From Bacteroidota bacterium (GTDB taxonomy: Bacteria > Bacteroidota > Bacteroidia > Bacteroidales > JAGNHN01): 64,000 nt of DNA. The notes under the pieces were generated by a model that saw nothing but the letters and a program-made list of their open reading frames with translations, was not told the DNA's origin and did not search any database. The DNA is taken from the NCBI GenBank assembly GCA_022710185.1, contig JAKLHK010000007.1, positions 41,088 to 105,087 of the forward strand, written 5' to 3'. The position numbers and the translations under genes were made by a program. Below, in pieces: positions 55,184 to 63,790 of this stretch; the stretch's first letter is position 1, and the number at the start of each line of letters is the position of its first letter.

Positions 55184-55765
55184 ATGCAGTGGAGGCCCGG
55201 CAGGAACAAGGAGGCTATGCAGGATCCTCTGGATGGACAAATCATCGGGCTTCTGGGAAGTGAGGACGGCCGTCGCCGCGCCTTCGACCTCCTGGTGAAG
55301 GCCTATAACCGCAGGATATACTGGCATGTGCGCCGCCTGGTGAACGCCCACGAGGATGCCGACGACGTGGTACAAAATACCTTCATCAAGGTGTGGGAGA
55401 ACCTCCACCGGTACCGGGGCGAGGCCAGGGTGTACACCTGGCTTTACCGCATCGCCTCCAACGAAGCCCTCAACTACCTCCGCAGTGCTGCCCGGAGAAG
55501 CACCCTGACCCTGGCCGAGGAAGAAGAGCAGATGGAGGGAAGCTACAGTGATGCCGGGGGACCGGAAGGGGAAGAGATCATACAGCGGCTGGAGGCCGCC
55601 ATACGCCGGCTCCCCGACAAGCAGCGCCTCGTTTTCAATCTGAAGTATTACGAGGAAATGAAGTACGAGGAAATGGCGGAAGTGACGGGCACTTCCGTGG
55701 GAGCCCTTAAGGCATCCTACCACCATGCGGTGAAAAAGATCGAAGAATACCTTAACGGGGATTAA
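55184..55765 (+). CDS. ECF-type RNA polymerase sigma factor
   Basis: 193 residues from ATG 55184; the ATG at 55217 (MQDPLDGQIIGLL) would give 182 and is as likely. Region 2 is NAHEDADDVVQNTFIKVWEN with RGEARVYTWLYRIASNEALN, and region 4 ends in MAEVTGTSVGALKASYHHAV. No region 3, so a group IV sigma. Probably controlled by the membrane protein encoded 36 bases downstream. It may recognise CGTC-type -10 elements such as that in front of the next gene, but this is inference. Confidence 0.9.
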   Translation: MQWRPGRNKEAMQDPLDGQIIGLLGSEDGRRRAFDLLVKAYNRRIYWHVRRLVNAHEDADDVVQNTFIKVWENLHRYRGEARVYTWLYRIASNEALNYLRSAARRSTLTLAEEEEQMEGSYSDAGGPEGEEIIQRLEAAIRRLPDKQRLVFNLKYYEEMKYEEMAEVTGTSVGALKASYHHAVKKIEEYLNGD

Positions 55766-55801
55766 ACCCGATGACCGGATTGTCGTCTAAACGAAGGAAG
55801 T

Positions 55802-56287
55802 ATGAAAAAACAACCGCAACATAGCAATGGGAAGCGGATCAGCCTGGAAGGACTGGCACAGCCCGGTCTGCCGGAGGTCCCACAAGGGTATTTCGAGTCC
55901 CTGGAAGCCCGTCTGCAGGCGATCCCCTCCCAGGCGACCCCCTTGCCGGTTTTCCGGCTGCGCCCCTGGCTCATCGGCCTGAGCACCATGGCTGCTGCCA
56001 TGGCCCTACTGCTGCTGCTCTACCGGCCCATCACGCCGTCATCAGCCATAGATCCCCCCCAGGATGCCACCCTGGCCTGGCTTGAGGAACAGTCCGCCGG
56101 ACTGGACGAAGGCATGATGTATGACCTGACGCAGGCCGCGGTGGAGGAGATCTCCGGTACCCCGGAAACAGAGCTGACGGATGCCTGGGCGGGCCATGAA
56201 ACCATCCTGGCCGAAACCGAGGATGAAGACATCGCCGCCTACCTTGAAGACCATACCGAACTCCACGATATCATCATCAACTTATAA
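55802..56287 (+). CDS. Membrane protein, probable anti-sigma factor
   Basis: 161 residues. About 55 cytoplasmic residues, one helix at about 60-79 (LIGLSTMAAAMALLLLLYRP) and about 80 acidic periplasmic residues. The N-terminal part lacks the HxxxCxxC zinc-finger motif of many anti-sigma factors. The call rests on position directly after the ECF sigma gene and topology. CGTCTAA (55784-55790) lies just upstream, so a separate start of transcription between sigma and anti-sigma is possible. Confidence 0.65.
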   Translation: MKKQPQHSNGKRISLEGLAQPGLPEVPQGYFESLEARLQAIPSQATPLPVFRLRPWLIGLSTMAAAMALLLLLYRPITPSSAIDPPQDATLAWLEEQSAGLDEGMMYDLTQAAVEEISGTPETELTDAWAGHETILAETEDEDIAAYLEDHTELHDIIINL

Positions 56288-56301
56288 AACAAACCCCAGC
56301 C

Positions 56302-56796
56302 ATGAAAAGGACATTAGTCTTCCTTGCTTTACTCAGTCTGATCCTGGGTGCCGCCATCGCCCAGCCCGGACCCGGTTACGGGCGCAACAGGGAAAAGATC
56401 GAGGCCCAGAAAATCGCCTACATCACCCAACAGCTGGCCCTCACTCCCGCCGAGGCACAGAAGTTCTGGCCCGTGTACAATGAGTTCGATGCCAAACGCG
56501 ACAAGATCATGCAGTCCAACCGCGAACGCCACCGCAAGCTTCGCGATATGGAGATGGGCGATCTCACCGAAGAAGCCGCTGCCCGTATGGCCGACGAAGA
56601 GCTCATCGAAGCCCAGCAACTGCTCGACCTGCGCAAAGAATACCACTCCAGGTTCAAATCGGTGCTTCCGGCTTCCAAAGTGCTTAAACTCTACCGTGCC
56701 GAAGAGGAGTTCAAGAAGGTGCTCATCGAACGCCTCCGGGGCGGAAAAGGCCCGGGAGCCGGCGATGGTCCCGGCCGCGGACCAGGGAACAGGTAG
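56302..56796 (+). CDS. Periplasmic Spy/CpxP-like LTxxQ protein
   Basis: 164 residues. Signal peptide about 1-20 (ending AIAQ). The mature protein is helical and charged: AYITQQLALTPAEAQKFWPV (the LTxxE/Q motif with FWPVYNEF typical of the Bacteroidota members), MEMGDLTEEAAARMADEELI, then a glycine-rich tail. Related proteins Spy and CpxP bind misfolded proteins or sense envelope stress. It ends the ECF sigma / anti-sigma-like trio, 14 bases after the previous stop. Confidence 0.75.
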   Translation: MKRTLVFLALLSLILGAAIAQPGPGYGRNREKIEAQKIAYITQQLALTPAEAQKFWPVYNEFDAKRDKIMQSNRERHRKLRDMEMGDLTEEAAARMADEELIEAQQLLDLRKEYHSRFKSVLPASKVLKLYRAEEEFKKVLIERLRGGKGPGAGDGPGRGPGNR

Positions 56797-56890
56797 TCAT
56801 TTATCATTTATCATTTATCATTTCGCAGTGCTCATAGACATTGATCAATGTTCATTGTCATTGCGCAATGCGAAATGCGCAATGTGAAAT
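56797..56890. repeat. Short tandem and degenerate AT-rich repeat between operons
   Basis: TCATTTA repeats three and a half times at 56797-56823. Then degenerate CAATG/GCGCAATG units at about 56841-56890, including palindromes ATTGATCAAT and ATTGCGCAAT. Non-coding, different in base composition from both flanks. Confidence 0.7.
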
Positions 56891-56909
56891 GATTTGGCCT
56901 CTTCTTTCA

Positions 56910-56917
56910 TAGCTTTG
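56910..56917 (+). promoter_or_regulatory. Predicted -7 element (TAGCTTTG) for the YkoF-like/pnuC operon
   Basis: Perfect TAnnTTTG 15 bases upstream of ATG 56933. Confidence 0.6.
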
Positions 56918-56932
56918 CGGAAACGCAACGCG

Positions 56933-57175
56933 ATGAAAGCATCCGTAGATATCAGTTACTATCCTCTTACCGACGAATTCATACCCCCGATCAAGGACCT
57001 CATCGCCCGCCTGAAGGCCAGGCCGGAGCTGGAAGTGCGCACCAACACCATGAGCACCCAGGTGTTCGGGGAATACGATGAACTTATGAATGCCCTCCGG
57101 GATGAGCTCAGGGAGAGCGCGGCCCTTCCGCATTCCGTTTTTGTGCTGAAGCTGGTGAATGCCGACCTCCGCTGA
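56933..57175 (+). CDS. YkoF-like thiamine/HMP-binding family protein
   Basis: 80 residues from ATG 56933; the upstream extension is not used because the promoter box lies in it. Ferredoxin-like pattern: VDISYYPLTDEFIPPIKDLI, then NTMSTQVFGEYDELMNALRD, then a final strand VFVLKLVNADLR. This resembles the single YKOF/MTH1187-type domains that bind thiamine or its pyrimidine. It lies one base before the likely pnuC start and so probably belongs to a vitamin-uptake operon. Confidence 0.72.
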   Translation: MKASVDISYYPLTDEFIPPIKDLIARLKARPELEVRTNTMSTQVFGEYDELMNALRDELRESAALPHSVFVLKLVNADLR

Positions 57176-57176
57176 G

Positions 57177-57794
57177 ATGGACTTCCACGGGATATGGACG
57201 CTGTTTCTTGAAAACCTCCGGCAAAGCACCTTGCTCGAAGCTGTTGCAGTATTCTTTGGACTGCTTTCGGTATGGTATGCCCGCAAGGGGAACATCCTGG
57301 TATACCCTACAGGCATCGTCAGCGTACTGATCTATGTGTATATCTGCTTTAATGCCAGGATATATGCCGATGCAGGCATCAACGCCTTCTACTTCGGGAT
57401 GAGCGTATACGGCTGGTATTTCTGGACCCGCAAAGACAGCAGCCGCAAGGTTCCGCCCATCCGCTTCAGCCGCCGATGGGAGCATTTGGCAAGCCTTGTT
57501 GCAGCGGTACTATTCTTCTTTTTCCTGCGCTTCATCCTGATGGAATATACCGACAGCAATGTTCCCAACTGGGATGCCCTCACCACGGCCATCTTTATCG
57601 TGGGGATGTGGCTGATGGCCCGCAAGAAAGTGGAGAACTGGGCCTGGTGGATTGCAGGCGACCTGGCATCCATTCCATTGTACTTTAGTAAAGGACTGGT
57701 GCTGACCAGTTTTCAGTACACTGCCTTCCTGGTGCTGGCCATACTGGGGCATATCGAATGGGTGAGAATTGCCCGCAAAGGGGAGAGCGAATGA
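57177..57794 (+). CDS. pnuC: PnuC-family vitamin (nicotinamide riboside or thiamine) transporter
   Basis: 205 residues from ATG 57177, one base after the previous stop; ATG 57159 would overlap it. Seven hydrophobic helices. Motifs FFGLLSVWYARKGN near the start, MSVYGWYFWTRK, and ENWAWWIAGDLASIPLYFSK, with the tryptophan-rich sites that bind the vitamin in PnuC. Members carry nicotinamide riboside, thiamine (PnuT) or riboflavin by facilitated diffusion with kinase trapping. Its stop overlaps the NadR-like kinase start by ATGA. The YkoF-like gene beside it favours thiamine; the kinase favours nicotinamide riboside. Confidence 0.9.
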   Translation: MDFHGIWTLFLENLRQSTLLEAVAVFFGLLSVWYARKGNILVYPTGIVSVLIYVYICFNARIYADAGINAFYFGMSVYGWYFWTRKDSSRKVPPIRFSRRWEHLASLVAAVLFFFFLRFILMEYTDSNVPNWDALTTAIFIVGMWLMARKKVENWAWWIAGDLASIPLYFSKGLVLTSFQYTAFLVLAILGHIEWVRIARKGESE

Positions 57795-58324
57795 TACGCA
57801 TCGCCATTACCGGCCCCGAGTCCACGGGCAAATCCGCGCTGGCCCAGGCGCTTGCAGAACACTTTGGCACGCCCTGGGTTCCTGAATATGCCCGGGAATA
57901 CCTGGGCAAGCTCGATCGTCCATATCATTATGATGACCTCCTTGCGATTGCTGATGGACAGCGCAGGGCGGAGGATAGCCTGGACGACGGAACGGAAAGA
58001 TTCCTCTTTTGCGATACCGACGCACTCGTGCTTTTTGTCTGGAGCACCTTCCGCTTTGGCCAATGTCATCCTGAGCTAAATGACTGGCTGGAGGAAGGCA
58101 GCTATGCCCTGCACCTGCTGTGCGATGTGGACCTCCCCTGGGAGTACGACCCCTTAAGGGAGCATCCGGAGCAGCGGGATGAACTATTCAGCCTATATTT
58201 ACGTGAGCTGGAGGCACGCCATCTGCCCTACCGTGTGGTCAGCGGACGTGGTGAAGAACGCAACGCGAATGCGATACGCATCCTGAGTGCGTTATTCCCC
58301 GGCACCCAACCCAATATGGCCTGA
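57791..58324 (+). CDS. NadR-type kinase (ribosylnicotinamide kinase-like AAA ATPase)
   Basis: 177 residues. P-loop ITGPESTGKSALAQALAEHF near the N-terminus, WVPEYAREYL, then LFCDTDALVLFVWSTFRFG and CDVDLPWEYDPLREHPEQRD, all found in the kinase half of NadR; the nucleotidyltransferase half is missing. It would phosphorylate the vitamin entering by PnuC and trap it. The start is coupled to pnuC by ATGA (57791-57794). Confidence 0.85.
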   Translation: MIRIAITGPESTGKSALAQALAEHFGTPWVPEYAREYLGKLDRPYHYDDLLAIADGQRRAEDSLDDGTERFLFCDTDALVLFVWSTFRFGQCHPELNDWLEEGSYALHLLCDVDLPWEYDPLREHPEQRDELFSLYLRELEARHLPYRVVSGRGEERNANAIRILSALFPGTQPNMA

Positions 58325-58326
58325 AA

Positions 58327-59499
58327 ATGGAGCAGGGGGAACGTCCACATATTGTATATCTGCCTAAGTGGTACCCCAGCGATCTCGATCCCCAGCTGGG
58401 GGTGTTCATCCGCAAGCATGCCCAGGCCGCGGCTTTGCAGTACCGTGTAAGCGTGGTCTACGCCCAGTCTGATCCAGGATTGATGCTACCCTTGCGCCTG
58501 GAGCACCAGTCAAGCGAAAGAGTGGATGAATGGATCGCCTATTATCCCCATCGTTCCGGGGGCTGGATGGATAGTTTTCATAATGCCCGATCCTGGCTCC
58601 GGGCTATTTCGGCGGCTTACAAAGCTTGCATCGGCTCCAAGGGCCCGCCCGACCTTGTTCACGCCCACGTATTATTGAGACCAATGCTGATGGCCTGGTT
58701 GCTCAGTGTGAGGGGTGGGCTTCCCATCGTGCTCACCGAGCACTGGACCGGTTATGTTTTCGGATTTTTCAAAAGTAAACCCCTGGTATATCGGAAGCTG
58801 GCTTCGTTTTTGCTTACGCGGGCCAGGGTGCTCACGGTGGTGTCGCCCTCCTTGCAGCAGGCGATGGAAGGCAGCGGACTGTATCATCCCCGCTATCAGA
58901 TCCTTGCGAATGTTGTGGATGTGGGGGAGGAGCAGGGGGACGCTATTCCGGACGATGGCAGGATCAGGATACTGGTGGTGGCCGATCTGGTGGAGCGGAA
59001 CAAGAATGTAGGGGGTGTGATCAGGGCGTTTAGCGGGCTTGCGCGGGAACGCGGGGATGCTGACCTGCATATCGTTGGAGGCGGGCCCGATGAGGCCCTG
59101 CTCAAAAGCCTTGCGGCAGGCAGCGGACTGCCTGAAGGGCGCATAGTGTTTCACGGGCGGCTCGACAATGCCGGGGTGATCTCCCACATCCGCCGCTGCA
59201 GTTTTGTGGTGGTGAACAGCCGCGTGGAAACCTTTTCCGTGCTTGCGGCCGAGGCCCTGGCCTGCGGCAAGCCGGTGGTGGCCACCCGCAGCGGGGGGCC
59301 TGAATTCTTTGTAACAGAGAGATTTGGGATGCTTATCGACCCGGACGATGATGCCGCCCTGATCGATGCTATGCGCCGGATGCTGGACCGCTTCGGGGCG
59401 TACGACCCTGAAGAGCTGAAAGCCGCGATGAATGCGCGCTTCAGCCAGGCGAGCGTAGGGGAGGCCCTGGCTGCAATTTACCGCGAACTGTTATCGTAA
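58327..59499 (+). CDS. Glycosyltransferase family 4
   Basis: 390 residues. GT-B fold: N-terminal VYLPKWYPSDLDPQLGVFIR and VHAHVLLRPMLMAWLL; C-terminal RIRILVVADLVERNKNVGGV, LHIVGGGPDEALLKSL, and VNSRVETFSVLAAEALACGK with the EX7E donor motif. It transfers a sugar from a nucleotide donor in surface polysaccharide assembly, and is coupled with a flippase: its stop is one base before the next ATG. The start is 2 bases after the previous gene, so the five-gene series may be one transcript. Confidence 0.9.
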   Translation: MEQGERPHIVYLPKWYPSDLDPQLGVFIRKHAQAAALQYRVSVVYAQSDPGLMLPLRLEHQSSERVDEWIAYYPHRSGGWMDSFHNARSWLRAISAAYKACIGSKGPPDLVHAHVLLRPMLMAWLLSVRGGLPIVLTEHWTGYVFGFFKSKPLVYRKLASFLLTRARVLTVVSPSLQQAMEGSGLYHPRYQILANVVDVGEEQGDAIPDDGRIRILVVADLVERNKNVGGVIRAFSGLARERGDADLHIVGGGPDEALLKSLAAGSGLPEGRIVFHGRLDNAGVISHIRRCSFVVVNSRVETFSVLAAEALACGKPVVATRSGGPEFFVTERFGMLIDPDDDAALIDAMRRMLDRFGAYDPEELKAAMNARFSQASVGEALAAIYRELLS

Positions 59500-60774
59500 A
59501 TGTTCAGGAGCATACTCCATACCGTATTTACCCGGGGGATGGCGGCGGTGGCCAGCCTGGGCATCGCCATAGTCCTTTCGCAGCAGCTTGGCGCCGGGGG
59601 CAAGGGAGAGCAAAGCCTGATCATCACCACCATCGCGATGATGATGCTGGCCGCCAACCTGCTGGCGGGCGCCGCCCTGGTTTACCTCGCGCCGCGTTTT
59701 CCCCTGCTCAGGCTGCTCCTGCCTTCGGCGGTATGGAGCCTGCTCACCGGCGCGGCCGCCTGGGTTTTCCTGCAGCTCGTACCCCTGGTACCCTCGGTAT
59801 GGGCTGCGGATGTCGCCCTGCTCACCGCGCTTTGCGCCCTGGCGGGCATCTTCAGCAATTTCCTCATCGGGCGCGAACGTGTCCCCGCAGCCAACCTGAC
59901 TTCCCTGCTCCAGCCCCTGCTCGTCCTCGCCTGGCTCGGCATCCCCTGGGCCCTGAAGACCGAGCTGAGCATCCGTGATTACGTCCACGGGCTTTACCTG
60001 GCCTACGGGATCTCGGCCCTGAGCGGGATCTTTTTTCTTAGGAAAGAATGGCGAAAGCCGGTGGAATGTGCCGATATCACGTATCGCCACATCATCCGCC
60101 AGATGCTGGAGTATGGCGCGATGAACCAGATGGCCCACATCTTCCAGTTGCTGAGTCTCAGGATGGGCTTTTATTTCCTCGATCATTTCAGCGGTACAGC
60201 CAGTCTGGGGCAGTATTCCAATGCCGTAGCCATCATGGAAAGCGTATGGTTGCTAAGCAAGAGCATTGCAGTGGTGCAGTATGCCAGGATCAGCAACAGC
60301 AACGATCCGGAGTATACCCGCAGGCTTAGCCTGGAGCTTACCCGGGGCACCCTGGCATTGACAGCCCTGGCCGTGCTGGTCATCGCCCTGATGCCTTCCA
60401 GCCTGTGGGTGTATGTGTTCGGGGCGGAGTTTGGCGGCTTGCAGCCGATGATGTGGGCCCTGGCGCCCGGAACCCTGTGCTATGTGCTGGTACTGCTGCT
60501 TGGTCACCATTTCAGCGGACAGGGATTATATCGATACAATACCCTGGCTTCGCTGGCGGGGATGCCTGTGGCCCTGCTGGCTTCCCTGGTACTTATCCCT
60601 TTGTGGGGGGCCGTGGGTGCGGCCCTGGCGTCTGGATTCTCTTATGCCGTGAGTGCGGGCACCGCCTTCCATTTCTTTCGCAGGGAATCTCCTGCCTCCT
60701 GGAGGGAGTTGCTGCCCGGCAGTAAGGATGTCCGTCGGATACTGACATTGCTCAGGTCAGGCAGGGGTACCTGA
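59500..60774 (+). CDS. Polysaccharide flippase-like membrane protein (MOP superfamily)
   Basis: 424 residues, about twelve hydrophobic helices starting FTRGMAAVASLGIAIVLSQQ, with GAGGKGEQSLI in place of the usual LGPEGYG turn of the Wzx/MurJ group, and YSNAVAIMESVWLLSKSIAV and QPMMWALAPGTLCYVLVLLL. It probably flips a lipid-linked glycan. Position directly after a glycosyltransferase supports this. A MATE-like exporter is less likely. Confidence 0.82.
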   Translation: MFRSILHTVFTRGMAAVASLGIAIVLSQQLGAGGKGEQSLIITTIAMMMLAANLLAGAALVYLAPRFPLLRLLLPSAVWSLLTGAAAWVFLQLVPLVPSVWAADVALLTALCALAGIFSNFLIGRERVPAANLTSLLQPLLVLAWLGIPWALKTELSIRDYVHGLYLAYGISALSGIFFLRKEWRKPVECADITYRHIIRQMLEYGAMNQMAHIFQLLSLRMGFYFLDHFSGTASLGQYSNAVAIMESVWLLSKSIAVVQYARISNSNDPEYTRRLSLELTRGTLALTALAVLVIALMPSSLWVYVFGAEFGGLQPMMWALAPGTLCYVLVLLLGHHFSGQGLYRYNTLASLAGMPVALLASLVLIPLWGAVGAALASGFSYAVSAGTAFHFFRRESPASWRELLPGSKDVRRILTLLRSGRGT

Positions 60775-60831
60775 GCCCGGTTGAACATCCGGTCTTCGCT
60801 GCTGTTCCGTATATTTAGACGGACCTAAATC

Positions 60832-62124
60832 ATGACTATGATCACGGCATTACAGAAGTTCATCCGGACGGAGAGCCTGAGCGGCATCATGCTGCTCGCA
60901 GCCACCGTCCTGGCGCTCCTTTGGGCCAATTCGCCCTGGGCCGATGTGTATAAGGCCATCTGGGACACCCGGTTGGGGTTCAGCGCGGCCGGCTGGGAGC
61001 TCAGCAAGCCGCTGCTGCTTTGGGTGAACGACGGACTGATGGCCGTGTTCTTCTTTCTCATTGGCCTGGAGATCAAGAGGGAGCTGCTGATCGGGGGGCT
61101 CAATACCCCCCGCAAGGCCATCCTTCCGCTTTTCGCGGCCCTGGGGGGCATGCTGATCCCCATCACGCTCTTCCTTCTGCTTAACCGCGATCCCGCTACG
61201 ATGGATGGCTGGGGCGTGCCTATGGCCACCGACATCGCCTTTTCCCTGGCCATATTGCAGATGCTCGGAAACCGTGTGCCGGTCAGCCTCAAGGTATTTC
61301 TTACGGCCTTTGCCATTGTGGACGACATCGGTGCGGTGCTGGTGATCGCCCTGTTCTACAGTGGTGGCGTGCAGTGGGCCTTGCTGGGAGGGGCCGGATT
61401 GTTGCTGGCAGGGCTTGCCTTCCTCTCGATGCGGAGTATATACAATAAGTATCTCTACTTTCTTGTCGCTATAGTGGTGTGGTTCCTCTTCCTGAAGGCG
61501 GGCGTGCATCCTACGGTGGCCGGCGTACTGATGGCCTTCACCATTCCCCTGCGGCAGCGGATCAGGGTAGATACCTTCACCCGGCGGCTCGGTTTTTTCA
61601 GTACACGGATGGAGGAGGCCGACGAGCCCGCCACCCCTGTGCTTACCAGGGAACAGATTGAAGAGCTGGACGACCTGGAGGATTGGATAGGTTGTGTGCA
61701 GTCGCCCCTGCAGCACCTGGAGCATAGGCTGCATTCCTGGGTGGCCTGGTTCATTATGCCGGTGTTCGCCCTGGCCAATGCAGGCATTTCCTTCAGTTCG
61801 GGAGTTTCCCTCGACCTGCAGCTGGTACTGGCCATCGCGCTGAGCCTGTTTGTGGGCAAGACCCTGGGTGTGAGCCTGTTCACCTGGCTGGCCGTGCGCC
61901 TGGGGCTGGCAGACCTTCCGGAAGATTTTGGTTTCCGCCAGGTGCTGGGTGTTGGTATGCTGGCGGGTGTTGGTTTTACGATGGCCATTTTCATCGCCAG
62001 CCTGGCCTTTGCCGGCAATGCGGCCTACCTGGATTCTGCCAAGGCGGGCATCCTGCTGGGCTCGGTGGTGGCGGGGGTTAGTGGTTACCTCTTCCTAAGG
62101 TGCGCCCGGACGGCTCAGTCCTGA
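60832..62124 (+). CDS. nhaA: Na+/H+ antiporter NhaA
   Basis: 430 residues; ATG 60832 or 60838. About twelve helices. The ion-binding aspartates lie in TDIAFSLAI and TAFAIVDDIGAV (D-D pair), and NDGLMAVFFFLIGLEIKREL is diagnostic. A hydrophilic loop of about 55 residues (TRRLGFFSTRMEEADEPATP to LEHRLHSW) is longer than in E. coli NhaA, as in other Bacteroidota. It exchanges sodium for protons across the inner membrane. No perfect -7 box; CCGTATATTTAGACGG lies upstream. Confidence 0.95.
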   Translation: MTMITALQKFIRTESLSGIMLLAATVLALLWANSPWADVYKAIWDTRLGFSAAGWELSKPLLLWVNDGLMAVFFFLIGLEIKRELLIGGLNTPRKAILPLFAALGGMLIPITLFLLLNRDPATMDGWGVPMATDIAFSLAILQMLGNRVPVSLKVFLTAFAIVDDIGAVLVIALFYSGGVQWALLGGAGLLLAGLAFLSMRSIYNKYLYFLVAIVVWFLFLKAGVHPTVAGVLMAFTIPLRQRIRVDTFTRRLGFFSTRMEEADEPATPVLTREQIEELDDLEDWIGCVQSPLQHLEHRLHSWVAWFIMPVFALANAGISFSSGVSLDLQLVLAIALSLFVGKTLGVSLFTWLAVRLGLADLPEDFGFRQVLGVGMLAGVGFTMAIFIASLAFAGNAAYLDSAKAGILLGSVVAGVSGYLFLRCARTAQS

Positions 62125-62126
62125 CG

Positions 62127-62138
62127 ACTTGCAATTGG
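62127..62138 (+). repeat. Left arm of a 12-bp inverted repeat flanking the AT-rich segment
   Basis: ACTTGCAATTGG here is repeated in inverse orientation at 63929-63940. It begins 2 bases after the nhaA stop, exactly where the base composition changes. The remainder of the 112-base gap to the next gene has no further ORF or clear terminator. Confidence 0.45.
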
Positions 62139-62236
62139 AATAACCGCTCGTGAATAGTCATTGCCTGGTGCGGTCTTCATAAACTCTCACAAGAGGCAGT
62201 TGGCCGGAGGCTTACATATTATGGATGACTTGTATA

Positions 62237-63790
62237 CTATTTTGAGGATGCCCTAAGTAATAACTTGGTATGGTATGACTTTCCTGATTCATCACTAACC
62301 TTGACAATGTATAGTCCCGCTGATAAATCATACAAATCTATTTCCATGGGTTCTCCTGTATTCCTTTTTTTAAACTTTCGGGCAAGTAAGCCAACAGAAT
62401 TAAATACTGCAATGTCAATTAAGTCTCCTGGCGGGTAAAATGTGGTAAGATTGATTCTTGCCGTTTTTGAGGTTGGATTTGGATAAATCAGAGGACTTAT
62501 ACCTTCATTCATGTGTCCGGATGAAGTAATGACGGTGTCGCAATACTGGTACAGACAACCGATACTATCCAGCCGCACTATCCAACTATCCTGTGAACCA
62601 GTATCCGGTGGTTGGGGTCTGACCTCTCCGATAGCGATTATGTTATTCTCCGCGTCCTCAATTACTCCCCATAAATAATTCCTGCTATGAGTTCCTGATA
62701 AATATTCGTACTCCCTATACCAAATACTATCTCCATCCGAAGTCGTCTCCAAAAGGTAGCCCAGGCGATGAGGATAGGGATTAGCTGTGTAACCTGCCAA
62801 TAAAATATTTCCATTCCTTCTAACGGTAAAACTCAATACTTCTCTGTTATATGTGGCTGTAGCATATTCTCTCATCCACCGGACTTGACCAAGGTTATCA
62901 AGCTCCATTAGTTTAATAACCTTGTAAGCATCATTAATTCCAGACATAGCTTTACCATAGGCAAAGCAAATATTAATTGTAGTATCGTCAATAACCTGAA
63001 TACTTGCATATGAATCTGCAAATTGTCCATATGCAACATATTGCCAGTTTAGTTGGCCATCTCTCCCGATAGAAAGGACAACTGGATCTATTGATTGTAT
63101 GTACGCCGGATTATATTTAGATCCCCCTACAATGTATGTGGAATCTCCCATCATTTGTACACTCAAAAGATGTGTAAAAACAGAATACCCTGGACCATAA
63201 TTCCTTTCCCAAACTTTGCTTCCTGAACTATCAATTTTAATTATGCAGCCATAGCCAACCGTCGAACAATACTTCAATCCTACCAGTACGAAGCCCCCAT
63301 CTGGAGTTTGTGAATGTCCTGAGAAATAGTACACTGTGTCATGATTAGGGGTTTGGTCACCAAATTCGAACTTATGGACAATATTAAAATCGGTATCAAT
63401 GATAATGAGAAAAGCTTGATAGTAAGTGCTTGGGGAATAATAGGTCCGATACCCGGACATTGCAATCATACCATTGTCAAGTAATGACAAAGCACCTGGA
63501 TACCCAAATGTATATTCGGATATGGAATCTGAAATCCTAAGCGTATCAACTATTATCCCATTCGAATCTAATCTTGCAAGCCATGTTGCCCGTAATGTGG
63601 GATTAATCTTATTGCCACATGCTCCGCCGATCAGATATGAGTTATTGTTCTCTTGGATAATATTTGTTGCAAAATCATAGGCGCTGCTGCTACTAAAATC
63701 TATACGCGTGTTTGAATACTGTCCGTGCACCAGCTGCGATCCCAATAATGCCAGGAATATAAGGATATCCAGGTTCTTTGATTTCATCAT
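62237..63790 (-). CDS. AT-rich T9SS cargo protein with propeller-like repeats
   Basis: 517 residues; two ATGs in tandem at the start. Signal peptide about 1-23. About seven repeated segments with a GG-F/VLVG or GNILLAGYT pattern (ENNNSYLIGGACG, LLDNGMIAMSGYR, TPDGGFVLVGLKY, RRNGNILLAGYTA, DAENNIIAIGEVR) suggest a beta-propeller. Type A sorting domain from about 430 (LIYPNPTSKTARINL, LSAGLYIVKVSDESG, ending LLLRASSK). It is much richer in A and T than any other gene in the window, consistent with recent acquisition. No function is assigned. Confidence 0.82.
   Translation of the reverse strand: MMKSKNLDILIFLALLGSQLVHGQYSNTRIDFSSSSAYDFATNIIQENNNSYLIGGACGNKINPTLRATWLARLDSNGIIVDTLRISDSISEYTFGYPGALSLLDNGMIAMSGYRTYYSPSTYYQAFLIIIDTDFNIVHKFEFGDQTPNHDTVYYFSGHSQTPDGGFVLVGLKYCSTVGYGCIIKIDSSGSKVWERNYGPGYSVFTHLLSVQMMGDSTYIVGGSKYNPAYIQSIDPVVLSIGRDGQLNWQYVAYGQFADSYASIQVIDDTTINICFAYGKAMSGINDAYKVIKLMELDNLGQVRWMREYATATYNREVLSFTVRRNGNILLAGYTANPYPHRLGYLLETTSDGDSIWYREYEYLSGTHSRNYLWGVIEDAENNIIAIGEVRPQPPDTGSQDSWIVRLDSIGCLYQYCDTVITSSGHMNEGISPLIYPNPTSKTARINLTTFYPPGDLIDIAVFNSVGLLARKFKKRNTGEPMEIDLYDLSAGLYIVKVSDESGKSYHTKLLLRASSK

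Noticed and set aside
57172..57178. CTGAGA, the core word of thiamine riboswitches, at the start of pnuC
   Set aside because: It is inside the stop/start junction of two genes, with none of the other conserved TPP-riboswitch stems upstream or downstream.
60815..60822. TTTAGACG before nhaA, a reversed CGTCTAA
   Set aside because: It faces away from nhaA and there is no minus-strand gene to serve; it lacks the CCGTTT partner at the proper spacing.
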